Positions 63,004-64,000 of a DNA stretch of 64,000 nt are shown here, in pieces. Under the pieces are notes generated by a model, which saw only the letters and a list, made by a program, of their open reading frames with translations, made no database searches and was not told the origin of the DNA. The position numbers and the translations under genes are program-made. Location: positions 248,001-312,000 of the forward strand of contig CAVWTN010000002.1 in assembly GCA_963757945.1 (NCBI GenBank). The letters are read 5' to 3'. Position 1 is the first letter of the stretch. Each line of letters opens with the position of its first letter. The stretch comes from CAVWTN01 sp963757945. GTDB taxonomy: Bacteria; Vulcanimicrobiota; Vulcanimicrobiia; Vulcanimicrobiales; Vulcanimicrobiaceae.

Positions 63004-63777
63004 TTACCCGACCGGCGCTTGCGATGCCGCCTTGAGCGCGCCCAGGTCCGTACGGTCGACCGACATCGGCGTGACGCTCACGTAGCGGTCGCGGATTGCG
63101 GCGAGGTCGGTCCCCTCTTCGATCTGCGAAGGATCGAACGAGCCCCAGATCCAGTAATATGCCCCGCCGCGCGGATCGCGGCGGGGGTCGAGCCGGTCGC
63201 CGTACTTCTTGCGCCCCTGCCGCGTCCAGCGCACGCCCTGCAGCTCGTTCGGGGCGTGGTTCGGCACGTTCACGTTCAGGTACGTGCGCGGAGCAAGCCC
63301 ATCGCGCAGGATATCGCTCGCAATCTGCAACGCGCTGTCCAGTGCACTCTGCCAGTGATGCTCGCGGCTGTGTTCCGGCCAGGTCGCTGCAAGCGAGATC
63401 GCGATCGACGGAACGCCGACGAGCGCGCCCTCGATTGCCGCGGCGACGGTCCCCGAATAATTCACGTCGTCGCCGAGGTTCGCGCCGCGATTGATCCCGC
63501 TGACCACGAGCGACGGCAGGCCGCCGCAGAGGTCGAACGAGCCGATCACGACGCAATCCGCCGGCGTGCCGGTACAGGCAAACGTGCGCACGTCGCGCCC
63601 CTTGAGCTGATGCACGCGGACCGGTTCGTGAACCGATAGCGCGTGCCCGACGCCGCTGCGATCGCGCTCCGGTGCGACGACGGTGACCTCCCCGAGGGCA
63701 GCGAGCGCGCTCGCGAGCACGACGATGCCCTCGCTCTCAACGCCGTCGTCGTTCGTAACCAGGATGCGATGTTTCAA
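63004..63777 (-). CDS. surE: 5'/3'-nucleotidase SurE
   Basis: 257 residues. It has the family start ILVTNDDGVESEGIVVLA with the metal-binding Asp pair, VVAPERDRSGVGHALS, CTGTPADCV and VSGINRGANLGDDVNYSGTV (split: VSGINRGANL + GDDVNYSGTV), which hold the Ser and Asn ligands. SurE dephosphorylates nucleoside monophosphates in stationary phase and stress. It is followed by a hairpin rather than a downstream gene, so it is probably separate from the hcm operon. Upstream, 6 bp away, is the holin-like gene on the same strand. Confidence 0.95.
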   Translation of the reverse strand: MKHRILVTNDDGVESEGIVVLASALAALGEVTVVAPERDRSGVGHALSVHEPVRVHQLKGRDVRTFACTGTPADCVVIGSFDLCGGLPSLVVSGINRGANLGDDVNYSGTVAAAIEGALVGVPSIAISLAATWPEHSREHHWQSALDSALQIASDILRDGLAPRTYLNVNVPNHAPNELQGVRWTRQGRKKYGDRLDPRRDPRGGAYYWIWGSFDPSQIEEGTDLAAIRDRYVSVTPMSVDRTDLGALKAASQAPVG

Positions 63778-63783
63778 GATCGA

Positions 63784-64000
63784 TCAGGCCTCCGCAGCCG
63801 AGCGCAGGCCGATCGCGCTGATCACCCACGAGATGATGCCGAGCAACACGGAACCGATGATCCCCGCCAACAACCCGTCGACGTGGAAGCCCGGCACGAG
63901 CGCCCCGACGAGCCAGAACGTCAGCCCATTGACGATGAAGATGAACAGCCCCAACGTCACGATGATGAAGGGCAGCGAGAACAGCAGCAAGATCGGCCGC
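63784..64000 (-). CDS. Phage-holin-family (type 4) membrane protein, 5' partial
   Basis: The reading frame is open to the end of the window, so the N-terminus is missing. About 70 residues visible: two hydrophobic helices (LPFIIVTLGLFIFIVNGLTF and LLAGIIGSVLLGIISWVISA) with GALVPGFHVDGLLAG between them. This is the C-terminal half of the Phage_holin_4_2 family, small membrane proteins of unknown housekeeping role in many bacteria despite the name. It is 6 bp from surE and may be co-transcribed. Confidence 0.75.
   Translation of the reverse strand, partial: RPILLLFSLPFIIVTLGLFIFIVNGLTFWLVGALVPGFHVDGLLAGIIGSVLLGIISWVISAIGLRSAAEA

Overview
The window is GC-rich, densely coded bacterial DNA of about two thirds G+C, cut at both ends inside genes (a Tim44-like protein at the left edge, a holin-like membrane protein at the right edge). 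It contains a tmRNA gene but no rRNA, tRNA, CRISPR array or prophage that I can see. A class I fructose-bisphosphatase gene next to a proteobacterial-type phosphoribulokinase gene, with a beta-carbonic anhydrase gene nearby, suggests a CO2-fixing or facultatively autotrophic bacterium. An uncultivated lineage such as Eremiobacterota (WPS-2) would fit, but that is an inference and no marker gene here settles it.

Layout. 1-9.7 kb: Tim44-like protein, dihydroorotate dehydrogenase-like protein, an intact IS1182-type insertion sequence, a cupin/FAD-oxidoreductase pair, a thiolase, PurU and a DUF4149 protein, with dispersed CCTTCGACAAGCTC-type repeats between genes. 9.7-16.7 kb: EttA, then fbp-prk, a DMT exporter, a DoxX protein, a secreted cyclophilin and a carbonic anhydrase. 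16.7-30 kb: envelope and periplasmic genes: secreted proteins around a hairpin-rich intergenic region, TldD/TldE, a TlpA-type thioredoxin with TPRs, a cyclooxygenase-like heme peroxidase beside a PQQ dehydrogenase, and a penicillin acylase homologue. 30-34 kb: an SDR, then a cupredoxin / metallophosphoesterase / ECF sigma / anti-sigma run.

34.7-46.9 kb is dominated by cyclic-di-GMP genes: four GGDEF proteins, one fused at its 3' end to the tail of a TonB-dependent receptor gene and one split by a single-base frameshift. 47-58 kb: threonine aldolase-like enzyme, Fpg/Nei glycosylase, phospholipase D-like protein, HNH nuclease, Uma2 protein, tmRNA, a PhaC-like DUF3141 protein and a DUF1963 protein carrying a large insert.

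The most notable system is the four-gene overlapping operon at 58.3-62.8 kb, transcribed leftward: B12-binding subunit, PaaK-type CoA ligase, MeaB-type GTPase, mutase large subunit. The mutase would be labelled methylmalonyl-CoA mutase by default, but it carries the Ile and Asp that define 2-hydroxyisobutyryl-CoA mutase, and gene content matches the known 2-hydroxyisobutyrate operon. The product, 3-hydroxybutyryl-CoA, would feed beta-oxidation/thiolase or polyhydroxybutyrate metabolism. SurE and the holin-like protein follow at the right edge.
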